Shown: one piece after another, positions 51,723 to 61,961 of the stretch | Position numbering within the stretch: position 1 is the first letter of the stretch | Layout: each line of letters begins with the position of its first letter | NCBI GenBank assembly: GCA_022539475.1 | Contig: VCMS01000203.1 | Coordinates: 81,990-145,989 of the forward strand | Length of the DNA: 64,000 nucleotides | Source of the DNA: Gracilaria domingensis | Taxonomy: Eukaryota > Rhodophyta > Florideophyceae > Gracilariales > Gracilariaceae | Reading direction: 5' to 3' | Position numbers and translations under genes: made by a program | The notes under the pieces: generated by a model | Seen by the model: the letters and a program-made list of their open reading frames with translations, nothing else | Told to the model about the DNA's origin: nothing | Databases searched by the model: none

Positions 51723-53522
51723 TCACGGTTCGTGATCGCACGCGGCCGAGCGCCACTTCTCCTCGTTGCTCGCCGATATCAGCCGTCTGAGTTTACGCAG
51801 CTCCTCCTCATCGTCCTCTTCCTCTTCCACGCTTCGCCACAGTTTCCACGCCATCTCCGCGTTCCCGTTGTCCGCGTCCATGCGCTCCCCCAACGCGTTC
51901 GCCAGCATGGTGCGAGCCGAAGCGTCGTTTGTTTCCTTCACAGCGTCTTCCAGGAGCTGCATTCCTCTTTGGTACTCCTTTCCCACTCCCCGAATGTCGT
52001 TCATCAAGATGTAAGATAGATTCAACGTCGCCATCAATCTAAGTTCCGAGCTCCTCATCTCCTCCAGTATCGTCACAGCTTCTTCCTCCATGCCCTCGAG
52101 TTCAAGGAGAAGACTAGCGAGATTCAACATTACCACGTTCTTCCAGCATGTAAACCTCTTCATCGGATTCGTTATGCAGTCTATATGTCCATCAAACGGC
52201 AATCCACAGGAGCTCAGTCGGAGATAAACCGCCGCCCAAACAAATGAATGCTCAGAATACTCCTGGATCGCCTGTGACCGAAAGCTCTCCAACGCGAGCA
52301 GCTTGTCATTATCAACCTCGCTTTCACTGAGCATTATCGCTTCAATACTTCGTACGTTTGATCTGTCAATTCTACCATTCAACTTTTTCAAGAACCTTTT
52401 AGCACTCTCTCTGCCACCGGGATATGCACTTAAGTCATGCCGCACCATCAACGACAGGCACCCATGTCGAATCCAGCGACCCGAGCACATGTGCAGTATG
52501 GCCTTTTTCGGATCTCGAACAGAATGATCTGTTCCACTCCATAGCAATTCCGCTAACGTTGTGAGGAACACGAAGTTTTTCGTCTTCTCATAGATATCCC
52601 AACAGAATTTATGCGCATGGGCATGGTCAGAATGCAAATGCTCATCACCTTCAAGAAGCATCTTCAGAAGTACTGCCTTCGTGCCTTCCGAATCGAAAAG
52701 AAAGGATGCGGTTTCGTAGAGGTGGATAGCTCGTTGAACGTTGATGCCATGTTCCAAATAAGTGTCCGCAAGTTCGAGCATTGTTCTTTCAGCGCGTTCA
52801 TTCTCCAACGCATCTTCTAGCAGGCGGATAGCATGTTTGACGTCATCGTCGCTCGGATCATTTCCGAGCAGGAGGACGGCCAGGTTGTACATAGATGACG
52901 GGAATTTGGACGTCTCAATCGCGCGTCGGTACCACTTGGATGCCTTCTTGGGACACGGGTCGAGGTTGCAAGTTCCGCTGTGATAAAGGAGTCCCAGGCC
53001 GTTCATCAACTTGGCATCCAAGGATTCGACGACGGCCTCTCTATACAGAGCGATTGCACGCTTCTTCTCCGACTTCAAATCCGGTGTATGGAGCAAGCTG
53101 TATGCCAAGTGTGCCTTGAGGTAAGGATCTTTGTCGAGCCTCAAAGCACGTTCAAACATTTGGGTGGCAACGAGAAGGTTCTTTGCAGTACCATTGCCAT
53201 GGAGATAACACCGTCCCAAGTCACGAAGTACATCAGGACGCTCTTTCAGTTTCAAAGAACGTTCCAGCAAAGAGATACCCGCAGGGCAATCCTTGTCGCT
53301 GTTCAACATGTATCGCGCAAGACAGTGCATTGCGTACGGATCTTCGGCTTGTTTAACGGCTCGCTTTAACAACTGAAAGCCGCGGAAGCGCTGTGAGACG
53401 AAGTTTCGATCTAGGAGTAACAGTTGGGCGAGCTCTATCATGGCGTCGATATCGTTATATCGGCGCACCGCTTTCTCAAGAGCGCTTGCTTTCGCGAGCG
53501 TCTTTTCAGCGGTGGAAGCCAT
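51723..53522 (-). CDS. Sel1-like repeat protein B
   Basis: The preferred start is the ATG at 53522 (MASTAEKTLAKASALEKAVR). The open frame upstream to 53768 is Pro-rich, in a G-rich + strand tract, and is probably leader. The 599-residue product has the same repeat architecture as its neighbour, including GLLYHSGTCNLDP matching GLLYHHGTCNVSR, so the two are paralogues with about 240 bp between them. The C-terminus carries an acidic run (SVEEEEDDEEELRKL). Scaffold function is inferred from the family only. Confidence 0.75.
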   Translation of the reverse strand: MASTAEKTLAKASALEKAVRRYNDIDAMIELAQLLLLDRNFVSQRFRGFQLLKRAVKQAEDPYAMHCLARYMLNSDKDCPAGISLLERSLKLKERPDVLRDLGRCYLHGNGTAKNLLVATQMFERALRLDKDPYLKAHLAYSLLHTPDLKSEKKRAIALYREAVVESLDAKLMNGLGLLYHSGTCNLDPCPKKASKWYRRAIETSKFPSSMYNLAVLLLGNDPSDDDVKHAIRLLEDALENERAERTMLELADTYLEHGINVQRAIHLYETASFLFDSEGTKAVLLKMLLEGDEHLHSDHAHAHKFCWDIYEKTKNFVFLTTLAELLWSGTDHSVRDPKKAILHMCSGRWIRHGCLSLMVRHDLSAYPGGRESAKRFLKKLNGRIDRSNVRSIEAIMLSESEVDNDKLLALESFRSQAIQEYSEHSFVWAAVYLRLSSCGLPFDGHIDCITNPMKRFTCWKNVVMLNLASLLLELEGMEEEAVTILEEMRSSELRLMATLNLSYILMNDIRGVGKEYQRGMQLLEDAVKETNDASARTMLANALGERMDADNGNAEMAWKLWRSVEEEEDDEEELRKLRRLISASNEEKWRSAACDHEP

Positions 53523-53943
53523 GCGCGGAGACGTCCCACACGGTTGGGGATGGGTGGGGGGAGGGGGGGGAGGGGGGTGTTGAGGGAGAGAGGGCAGGGC
53601 ACGAGTACCGACGGTACGCGGTGGAGCGTGGCTGCGGTTGCGGATGGGGTGAGAAAATGGAGCGCCTGCGGCGACGCAATGGGCAGCGCAAGGAGGGGGT
53701 GGGGGGCGTGACGAGATGTGGTGCTGCAGCGTCGCGGTAAACGGAGCGGCCGCATGTAGGACGACCACGTCACCAATGCCACGTCATGACTGCGCCAGCC
53801 TTACACGTGCATAATGTGTTAGCAGTGGCGTAGATCTCATGTGTTTATACGCCGCTGTATAAACTGATGTGCGCGTCCATCCGACGACGTGCTGTACTTG
53901 TGTTTTCCTGACGACTCCTCAACCAAGTTGATTCGCGATAAAT

Positions 53944-55695
53944 TCAGGCCGTGGTCGGCGTCCAATCTTCCAGGCCATGGTAAAATGTTTCTTTGTCCAA
54001 TCCATACGTTTGTAGGACCCCATTGATCGCATCTGCGAACCTACACATTTCGTCGTCGGGCTCTTGCTCATCTTCGTCCCTTAATCTTTCTCCTTCGATG
54101 CCGCCCAAACGACTTGACATCCGAAGGCACACTCGCTTCAGCGTGCCACAGAATAGTGCTACACTTTCGAGAGCATCGCTAATGTCCTTCCCACACGCCT
54201 TAAAAACCATTCCCCTGTACACGAAATCACAGTTAATCAGTTGAACCTGAAACGCCCTTAAAGACGTCTTGAACTTCTTCAGGACCTGAGTAAACACAGG
54301 TAGTCCAATCGATGCATTTGGCACTTTCAAGTGCTCTAGGGAGCAATTGCATTTCAGAAGACCAATCCAAAGCTCTGTGCTTATTTCATGCATTTCCCTA
54401 ACCCAATGCGGAGAATCAGCTTCAAAATCAATTTCCAGTATCTTTAGCCGTTTCCATGTGTGAATGTACTTTGATAGAAGCCCGACCATTGTAGTCGGTA
54501 TTGTGACATGGAGAACTTCTATGTTTGATGCAACACGGTATAGAAAATCCAGGCCCGGTTTCGTCAACAGTATCCCTCTCTTTGTATGAAATCGTTTGAT
54601 GAGCGGGGCAAGGTGTGTGTACCTACGGCGGCTACTGAACTCTGGAAACACAGGCTCAATATCATAAAAAGAGAGAGATCGCAGTTTGTTTCCGTTCCCA
54701 CGTTTCAGATACTGCAGGTCCGTGAAGACAAACTTCTGACTCTTCCATTCAATGTTCTCGAGGAGGGAATATGAGTGTAGAAAATGCAGGTCTAGTGAGT
54801 TTCTGACCAAAGTAAGCGTCTTGATTTTTCGAGGAATCCCGGAAAATGTTTCAGAGACCGGAACCTTGAGGGAAAAGTGGAGGCAAAGTGTTGACAGTCT
54901 CGGACTTCTCTCTGCCAAACACGGAGCAGAGGCCCAAAACTTGCGAAAATGATCTATGTCTGCTGCATAGTCGAAGTTCTCGTAGTTCAATGAAAGAGTC
55001 TGAAGACGAGGAAACTCAATTTCCCGGTCGCTGAGTACCGCTAGGGTCACATTTTCTGGGTGAATCATGGTAATTTGTTCCACAGTGGAAGCGATTGACG
55101 CTAAGAAAGGTACTATGACTCCCGAAAGTTGATATGGATTGAACACGGTAAGGTTTCCAAGCACAAGCTTTCGAACCGGGCATTTCATGCGTGTATATGT
55201 TGCTATTATACACAACTCATTCTTCACAGAGGCGTCTTGCGAGAATTTCTCTCCTGATAAGAAAGAAAAACTGGGATCATCATGGTCATACTCTTCCAGA
55301 GGTAAACGGAATCTTGTTGCTTTGCCAAAATTGAGCAAAATAAGCGAGCATTTGACCAAACATCGAACTGAATGAAAATCGGAGAAGCCCAAGAACGTGC
55401 CTGGGTTCGAGACAGCGTAGCACCAAAGCAGAGCAGCCGCTTCGCCTTTCTTGATGATTTCAATCGCTCGTCTGCTGTAGAGACAAGTATGTGTTCGGCT
55501 GCAGAAATTGAGTTGTGTTTTTGCGGTGCCCCAGTCCGTCTTCGACGGATCTAAATAGCTGATTATTTTCAGCAGTACATCTGAAGGCAACGAACTGAGG
55601 GATAAAACTACATTTCGTGGTGGATGGTTGGAAAATGATGCTGAGTTCGGTAGAAACCTTCGCGTTCCTGATGGTCTGAGGTGTATGTGCTCCAT
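53944..55695 (-). CDS. F-box protein with leucine-rich repeat-like region
   Basis: ATG at 55695. Residues about 30-70 (VLSLSSLPSDVLLKIISYLDPS) form an F-box, the Skp1-binding domain of SCF ubiquitin ligases. The following 450 residues contain irregular Leu-rich strands such as LQTLSLNYENF, RLSTLCLHFSLKV and IKTLTLVRNSLDL, consistent with a target-binding LRR solenoid. No intron or break is seen. The target is unknown. A short 31-bp tandem repeat lies upstream of its start, at 55859-55950. Confidence 0.7.
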   Translation of the reverse strand: MEHIHLRPSGTRRFLPNSASFSNHPPRNVVLSLSSLPSDVLLKIISYLDPSKTDWGTAKTQLNFCSRTHTCLYSRRAIEIIKKGEAAALLWCYAVSNPGTFLGFSDFHSVRCLVKCSLILLNFGKATRFRLPLEEYDHDDPSFSFLSGEKFSQDASVKNELCIIATYTRMKCPVRKLVLGNLTVFNPYQLSGVIVPFLASIASTVEQITMIHPENVTLAVLSDREIEFPRLQTLSLNYENFDYAADIDHFRKFWASAPCLAERSPRLSTLCLHFSLKVPVSETFSGIPRKIKTLTLVRNSLDLHFLHSYSLLENIEWKSQKFVFTDLQYLKRGNGNKLRSLSFYDIEPVFPEFSSRRRYTHLAPLIKRFHTKRGILLTKPGLDFLYRVASNIEVLHVTIPTTMVGLLSKYIHTWKRLKILEIDFEADSPHWVREMHEISTELWIGLLKCNCSLEHLKVPNASIGLPVFTQVLKKFKTSLRAFQVQLINCDFVYRGMVFKACGKDISDALESVALFCGTLKRVCLRMSSRLGGIEGERLRDEDEQEPDDEMCRFADAINGVLQTYGLDKETFYHGLEDWTPTTA

Positions 55696-55858
55696 CTCAG
55701 CGATAAAGTCAATACCGGGTGACCCTCATCGACGGAATAGAGTTTGGCTTTTGCGGATCCGGGCAGGTGCAAAGCTCGTCAGAGTATCGAAGGAACATTG
55801 TAATTGACAGATACTCATTTGTATGCATAGGTTCCAAATGCCTTTGGGATCAATAAGA

Positions 55859-55950
55859 CTCTGCTGTACCAGCGATGCCCAACGCATAAGACTGCTGTAC
55901 CAGCGATGCCCAACGCATAAGACTGCTATACCAGCGATGCCCAACGCATC
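55859..55950. repeat. 31-bp tandem repeat, three copies
   Basis: The unit contains taccagcgatgcccaacgca and is repeated almost exactly three times, with one substitution in the third copy (gctgtacc to gctatacc). It lies in the spacer between the divergent F-box and receptor-like genes. Confidence 0.85.
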
Positions 55951-56144
55951 TTACCTGTGCACAAACGTGAGAATAAGATTTCGGGATATATCAGCATCGG
56001 TTACTTGACGGCTAAAATATTGCAAAACTATAACCAACCTCTATATTACTGTAGATCAATTTCTCAAAACTTGGTACAGAGTACCTGTAGTAACTTCCAC
56101 CCCATTCTCGTAAAGGCGAATCAGATACGGGCTCACCGCCTTAA

Positions 56145-58011
56145 TCATAATGGAAGTTCATTGGAGCTGTCTTCTGCTGATGAAGAGCAACAGGTTTTTG
56201 TTGCCTTTAAATCATGTTGCGAAAGAAGGTAGGTAGGCTCCTGGATTCCATCTTGTCCTGAAGGCTGTTGCGGTAAGATCACCATCACCAAAAACATAAT
56301 GCCTCCAGACGAGAACACAATTGCAAAGAAAACCCAGAGCTTGTTGAAACTGAGGATGATATTGAGCTGCGCTTCGCATTGCGGCAAGGTGTTCATATAC
56401 TTCCGAAGAGAGAGGTTCGTTTGATTCCTTTGTAGTTCGAGAGTGGCAAGACTCATGGGCTCAGTCAGATCACTACCACTTGGAATAATCATTGATAGGG
56501 CATCGCTCTTGATTGGTTCCCCAACAATCACGAAACGGCCGCAGTACTTCTTTCGAATCGCCGAGGAGATTGCTGATTCAGGGGCGATACCGTATCTACA
56601 TTGACCCCTTTCAATCGCTTCATACATTTTCGGGAATGAATCGACAAAATATGGTGGGTTTCCATCATGGCACGCGCTTTGATGACGAACATGACAAAAG
56701 CATCTAGTCAAAATGTTAGTATTCAACAAAGGTGTTCCGCCAAGCCCTTCATCCGAAGACAACACATACTTAATTGCAATGGATTGGTTCCAATAGGTCT
56801 CGAAGGCACCACCTTTAGCGACACATACTTCTGATGGCTTGACGCGGCAGTTCTGAAGATCGCCTGCAGACCGAAACTCTGTCTCGATAGAATCTTGTAC
56901 CAGGGATGCTCTGAATATCAAAAACGAAAACAAGGGTTTAGACGAAGATGAAACAAGATATCTGTAAAAACCGAGAAAGACCAAGAGAACGGAGAACTTA
57001 CGTCATACTCGCCTCATAAGACAGTACGAGGAACATTGCAGACACCCCAAGAATTAAATTCAAGAACCACTGACGAGTAGTGTGTCCATTTCTAACGTAT
57101 GGGTCGTCGGAGAGCATGAGCATTCTCATCACTAAGCATATGCATCACACGCACGGTCAGTGACATGATACTTTGTGTCCCGCAATCAACGGAAAGTTTG
57201 AAAGGGTGGACTTACCCGTGCTCTGAAAAGCTTTCCTCAATCGATGAAAAAGATGTCTTTTTGTCAGATAGTGTACCAACCGCTCGAATCTATTATGCGT
57301 TTCTGGGAGCGGAGTGTACGGAGCGGGGGGATGGAATCTAGAGTCAAACATCTTCAAAAACGTAAACATGACGAACAAGGAGACTATAGATATCCACGAA
57401 GGGCCGTCAAACGTTTGAAGAAAAAACCAAAGCTTGCCTGAAACTGTAGTGTACGAAAGGTGTGTGAAAACTACAGCTTGATCAAAACTGAAGGGTGGCA
57501 AGAAAGTAACTTTTCCATAACGATTGGTATTCTGAACCCAGCCTCCTATTCCGATATCACAGGGGCAGTTAGGAGAGTCTCTTATTTGGCCATTTGATTT
57601 GTTTGTACATTCATACATGTTGTTTATGAATGCATTGAAATCGGTGGCGTTTGTCTGGCTGAAGGGAACGATGGACGAACAACTCCAACCCAGATAAGAC
57701 TGAAGTTGAAGCACGTAGTCTTTGATGACGCCGTCCAAACCATTCTGAGGATCATTACGGAAACGATTTAAGTTAGTGAAGCAGTAAACATTAGCGGAAT
57801 GTAAATTTGAACAGCATACCCCCCAGTGGCTTCGATTGTTTTTGAAGCTGATAGGAAATTCCTCCATGAAGCAGCAACGCAAAGGTGGATGGGTCGATAG
57901 CGAGTCTTTACTCGCAGACATAGGTTCACACGTCGTGATAGATGCCAGCAGAAAGAGTTGAAGCACTACCATTTGTACGAAGTTTGGATGTTCAGTGTGA
58001 GAGTCTGCCAT
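56145..58011 (-). CDS. ionotropic glutamate receptor-like protein (three exons)
   Basis: Exons 58011-57216, 57131-57002 and 56910-56145, with introns of 84 and 91 nt (both GT..AG, joining in phase), total 1692 nt. The ATG at 58011 gives MADSHTEHPNFVQMVVLQLF, a signal peptide. The order is that of iGluRs: a first ligand-binding half ending FDQAVVFTHLSYTTVSGKLW, then membrane helix M1 (SWISIVSLFVMFTFLKMF), then M3 (RQWFLNLILGVSAMFLVL followed by SYEASMTASLV, cf. the SYTANLAA signature), then the second ligand-binding half, and M4 (LWVFFAIVFSSGGIMFLVMV). The M1-M3 segment has no hydrophobic re-entrant pore loop, so channel activity is uncertain. Ligand unknown. Confidence 0.7.
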
Positions 58012-58990
58012 ACTGGGCCCTGACGCTAAGAACGCCAAGAGTCGCGAAGCCTTTTTGAAGCCGACTGGACAAAAGATGTTGCGATTGACATTATCGCTTG
58101 GTGGGTCTCGGATCCTGGCAATACTTATAAATGCTTTGTTTAAGTATACGAAGTTAAGCAAATCCAAGCATGTGTCATCGATCATTGTCACATGTGAACA
58201 TTATGGCAGAAACTTAGCTGAGAGAAATTGTTTTCCCGGAACGTCTATCTCTGGCAGCAATGTGAGATAGAAGAGGGGAGTCGTAAGGGCTATTCATGTC
58301 GGTATTTAGCACGATCGTCAGCTGCTTTCGGTAGATCTGCTTGGGACAGATTTCCGTGTCAAATTACTTTTTTTTCTCGTACCCGGAAATTACGATACCA
58401 ATGGTACATGTTAGTAGTTTGTGAACCTTTGTCTCCATCGAAAATCTGAATGACTGAGCTGCTCGCAGCGTAGCAGATAACCTGAGTCAGCATCTAAAGT
58501 TACTCGCCATAATCGCAGACTACTGACGAGCATGTGCGGGAAAAGATCTGTTGCTAACACACATGAAGTACCTTCGTACTACGAAGGTACTGTACCGTCG
58601 GTACTCCATGTGTGTACGTTCGTACTACCTTCGTAGCTCATCTCCTTAGGCAGCGACACCAGGGCAGCAAAGCATAAAATTTGTAGACAACGTGTAGTGA
58701 AATAATTGGCTATGTCCAAAGATAGCCGTTTACTCTTATGGTCCTCTCCCCCCATCTCCATCGGACATTCGCATGCCTGCATGCGAATGTATCAGCAGGG
58801 GCGCACGCTGAAAATAATTGGCTACCCACGGACACCGAGGTTCGGGGTATATGTAAATCGTCCTCTCGCTCTCCTCCAGTGGACATTCCTATGCAGCAGG
58901 GGGACAAGACTGCCAGCTACCACAAGTCCTGCAAAACAGGCGCAGCGTGTGCTGCGCGCCAGCGCGCGCGTTCAGCAGGGCGGGCGGCGA
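58012..58990. other. intergenic with nested inverted repeats
   Basis: Contains a nested dyad (about 58556-58615, inner core agtaccttcgta and complement). It also holds a duplicated segment with ataattggcta near 58703 and 58813, each followed by related text up to a gcagcaggg/cagcagggg element. Confidence 0.45.
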
Positions 58991-59224
58991 GATGGTGCTC
59001 GGAAAGGGCCCCGAGGGCGGGTGGAGCGACGCCGAGGTGGCGCGCTGGCTGCGGGGGTTTCCGCCATGCTCTTTGGCGACCGTGTGCTGGGCTCCGAGAC
59101 GGCCGTGGTGGGCGCGCTCGCGCTCGTGCACGAGGGGCTGCGGTGGCGGTGGCGGCGGCGTTGGGCGGTGGGTACGGACGGCCCCGACGCGGGGCGCGAG
59201 GCATACGGGATATGGTACGATTAA
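58991..59224 (+). CDS. possible small GC-rich gene convergent with the protease subunit gene
   Basis: A frame starting at 58991 gives [20 protein letters not shown]. After a frame change near 59060 another frame gives [20 protein letters not shown] to a stop at 59222-59224, overlapping the stop of the convergent gene by two bases. Both segments have GC-rich third positions and a plausible protein look. It could be a short gene with a frame error, or skewed non-coding DNA overlapping the read-through 3' part of the neighbour. Confidence 0.25.
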   Translation, partial: DGARKGPRGRVERRRGGALAAGVSAMLFGDRVLGSETAVVGALALVHEGLRWRWRRRWAVGTDGPDAGREAYGIWYD

Positions 59225-59832
59225 GCCGTAGTGGTTGGCTTCTTCTGCAGACATGAAATGGTCTCTCTCCACCTTGGTCTCAATTTCCTTAAGAGATCTT
59301 GCACATGCGCAACATATATTCCCTTAAGGCGTTTCCGCAAGTTCAGAATCTCCGTGGCATGAATGCCAATATCGCTTGCTTGCCCCTGTGCTCCACCGCT
59401 GGGCTGATGAATCATGATTCGAGCATGTAGAAGGGCTCGACGATTCCCCGCAGTTCCAGCCGCGTGCAGTAGCGATGCCATGGAACAAGGCTGTCCAACG
59501 CATAGAGTCGCGATGTCGGGGGCCACACACTGAATGGTGTGATAGATCGCGAGACCAGCTGCTACTATTCCGCCAGGAGAGTTTGTGCACATCGATATTG
59601 TTCGCGATGGGTGTCCTGATTCAAGAACGAGCAACTGTGCGACAACCATTGAATCATTGATAGGTTCATTCACGCAAATGTGTTCCATAAGAAAGCGGGG
59701 GTAAATATCGAACACTCGCTCACCTCGTGGCGTCTGTTCTAGGACCGTTGGTACCAGAGTAGATTGTGGGGCAAGGCGAGTGGCCTGCTGAAAAGCAAGC
59801 GTCGTGGCACCGCCGCCTTCGAGAACAGACAT
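59221..59832 (-). CDS. clpP: ClpP-like ATP-dependent protease proteolytic subunit (frameshift near the 3' end)
   Basis: The ClpP fold landmarks are present: [47 protein letters not shown] with the catalytic Ser117 and [17 protein letters not shown] with His142. The 203-codon frame ends as ...[11 protein letters not shown]. In another frame the same bases read [20 protein letters not shown] and on to YGLIVPYPV, which is the family C-terminus and carries the third triad residue (Asp of ERDHF). Two extra bases (a duplicated ct around 59295-59300) explain the shift. So the gene is either a pseudogene or has a sequencing error. After the shift the frame runs on without a stop to 58889. Location is probably plastid or mitochondrion, as in the family. 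Confidence 0.8.
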   Translation of the reverse strand: MSVLEGGGATTLAFQQATRLAPQSTLVPTVLEQTPRGERVFDIYPRFLMEHICVNEPINDSMVVAQLLVLESGHPSRTISMCTNSPGGIVAAGLAIYHTIQCVAPDIATLCVGQPCSMASLLHAAGTAGNRRALLHARIMIHQPSGGAQGQASDIGIHATEILNLRKRLKGIYVAHVQDLLRKLRPRWRETISCLQKKPTTTA

Positions 59833-61961
59833 TTAGCACTTTCCCAAACTGTTACGCATCAAGAAGTCTTCAAGGACGATCAAATCACTGTGCGCACAAG
59901 AACAAAAGAACACGTTGCTGCAGGGTTTCGACTGGTAGCGTTGCCAAGAAAGTATGGCTGAGATGCTGACTACCACTATCATGTACGTGCAAGGCAGTCC
60001 AAAGTAGCAGCGCCAGGGACTGCCCTTGTACTGCTACACCATCTCAAACTGGGCAATTCTCCAATAACGGCCAAAACCCTTTTGACCAAGTTTTCGTTCA
60101 CGTGTTCTTGATGTCTTGTGTTTAGCGCTACTCCGGTAGCGGGCTGAACTGCGACAACCTGAGTCATTCCCAGCCGTTGCAAATACTAGTGATAACTTTG
60201 CTACGTGAACCGAAGCCTCTGCAAGGAAAAGAACGAAACTCTCGCTTCGAGCTTTACTCATTCTGAACACGGCATGTCACAGTATGATAACTGTCTTTGA
60301 CGGAGAACCTGTCCAGAATCGTTACTTTCTTTGCATTGTGCTATGCTTGGGATCAAACTCCGTGTCGCAACAAACAGGTGACTCAATAGATGGGCATCGA
60401 CACGTCCCTGAATCACAAAATCCGTCGTAAAGTGGAAAGGCGTCCACACGGAGACATTCGCAGTCATTCAAGTGCTCGTGGACAGGCTGCGCGCGGAGGC
60501 TTCGGTCCTTTTGACCGTGGAAACAGGATTATCTCCTCATTGCGCTTGGTAAGCTACCATATGATGATGATTCCATGTTCAGACTGCAAGCGTGGTTGGG
60601 CCAAACAAAGCTGGATTGTGTTACTCAGATTGCTTCCATATTCGAATCGATGACGTTTTGGGCACGAGATCTTCATATTTCCTTTTCTCCGAAGCAGTAG
60701 AATCTTAACGCGAGGATGATTTGTCGCGGACAACACGTCCATATCTGCGCGGCTGCGTTGTACCGTCGGAACGTATACCTTTTCGCGGAAAAGGGCTACG
60801 GTCGGGAAGCTTCCCATGGTAACCTCCCAAGGGGGGATGCAACAGTAAAAAGGTGGATTTCAATTTTGTATAAATTTCCATTATTTTAATCGGTCAAGCT
60901 TTGGGTCAGAAGGCTTTCTTGCTTTGCTGGCTCTAGTGTCTATCCGACCGGCTCTCTGGCCTCATATGGGGCCAAGGAGCCGAAGTAGATTTGTGTAAAA
61001 TTTTGTTTATTTTCAGTGAACGATTCAAAAATTCAATAGTTTAAACAGCAGTTTGAACCACTCTTCTGGTTCTTTCATTCAAATGCTTAAACGTGACGCT
61101 TATGTAGTCAGTGTAAACGTGCGTGAGTGGTCAACAGACTACAGAAGAGCATTAAAAACCCAAGTTCGAACCTCGCTGAGTTCAAATTTACACTCAAAAA
61201 CTGTTTTGGCAGCTCAACTTATTCAAAATCGCTTTACTTTAGAAACACATAAACGTCCACCTGAAAGGCAAACAGAACAAGGTGACATTTGTCAACAAGG
61301 AAGTTTTGTCAGAGCGTAAAATTGCATCTTGCATGTTAAAAAAGCATGTTAATTAACAATTTCCACCCGAAATGTTCTTACGTCTATTTTGCTAGACATA
61401 AGGACTAGCCAATGAAAATAAAAAAGAGTGTAGCATTTGTAGCCCTTTTCATGGCACATGTTGATTTAAATGCACCCATGCTGCAATCACCTACAATACT
61501 GCACTCCAATGTACTCTAGAGTGAACTTCATGACCTCGAAAAAACCTTTCATAGCTCTATCATCGAAACGTGCCGCCACACTTTCTTTACTCCTACAATA
61601 GCTCTTTTGTTGCTTGTAGGCATCTTCTCACGTACTCTGCATTCTATAAAGTGTCTTATTTCTATGAACGGCTCAGCAGAACCAAAAGCATCCTCATATA
61701 TCGCGAAACAATCAACCAATAAACAACTTCCGCACATAACGCCTTACGACGAAGACGTTACCTGTTCAACATGCAATAGAACTCCGTTCTACTAGACTCA
61801 ACATGGTGCATGAATAGTGTGAACCGTAACAGAACTTGTTTCTGCTTCGAAACCACTGAGCACTTTCAACAGCAAAGGTCGAAAAGGCTCCTACAAAGCG
61901 TACGTTTTTGAGCGCTACGGATTCCTTGGAAAAGGAAATCGCGTCCAAATTTCTCATTGCA
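59833..61961. other. intergenic, nothing supported
   Basis: Short frames on both strands with no domains. A fragment cttgctttgctggctctagt and neighbours around 60930 look repetitive. Near 61383-61402 the tctattttgctagacataag segment resembles the palindromes at 32098 and 32187. TTAATTAA-like text at 61350-61357 could be a piggyBac target site. Confidence 0.4.

Noticed and set aside
58710-59272. several Pro/Arg-rich frames on both strands
   Set aside because: Mutually overlapping in skewed GC-rich DNA. Only the ClpP continuation and one weak small frame have any support.
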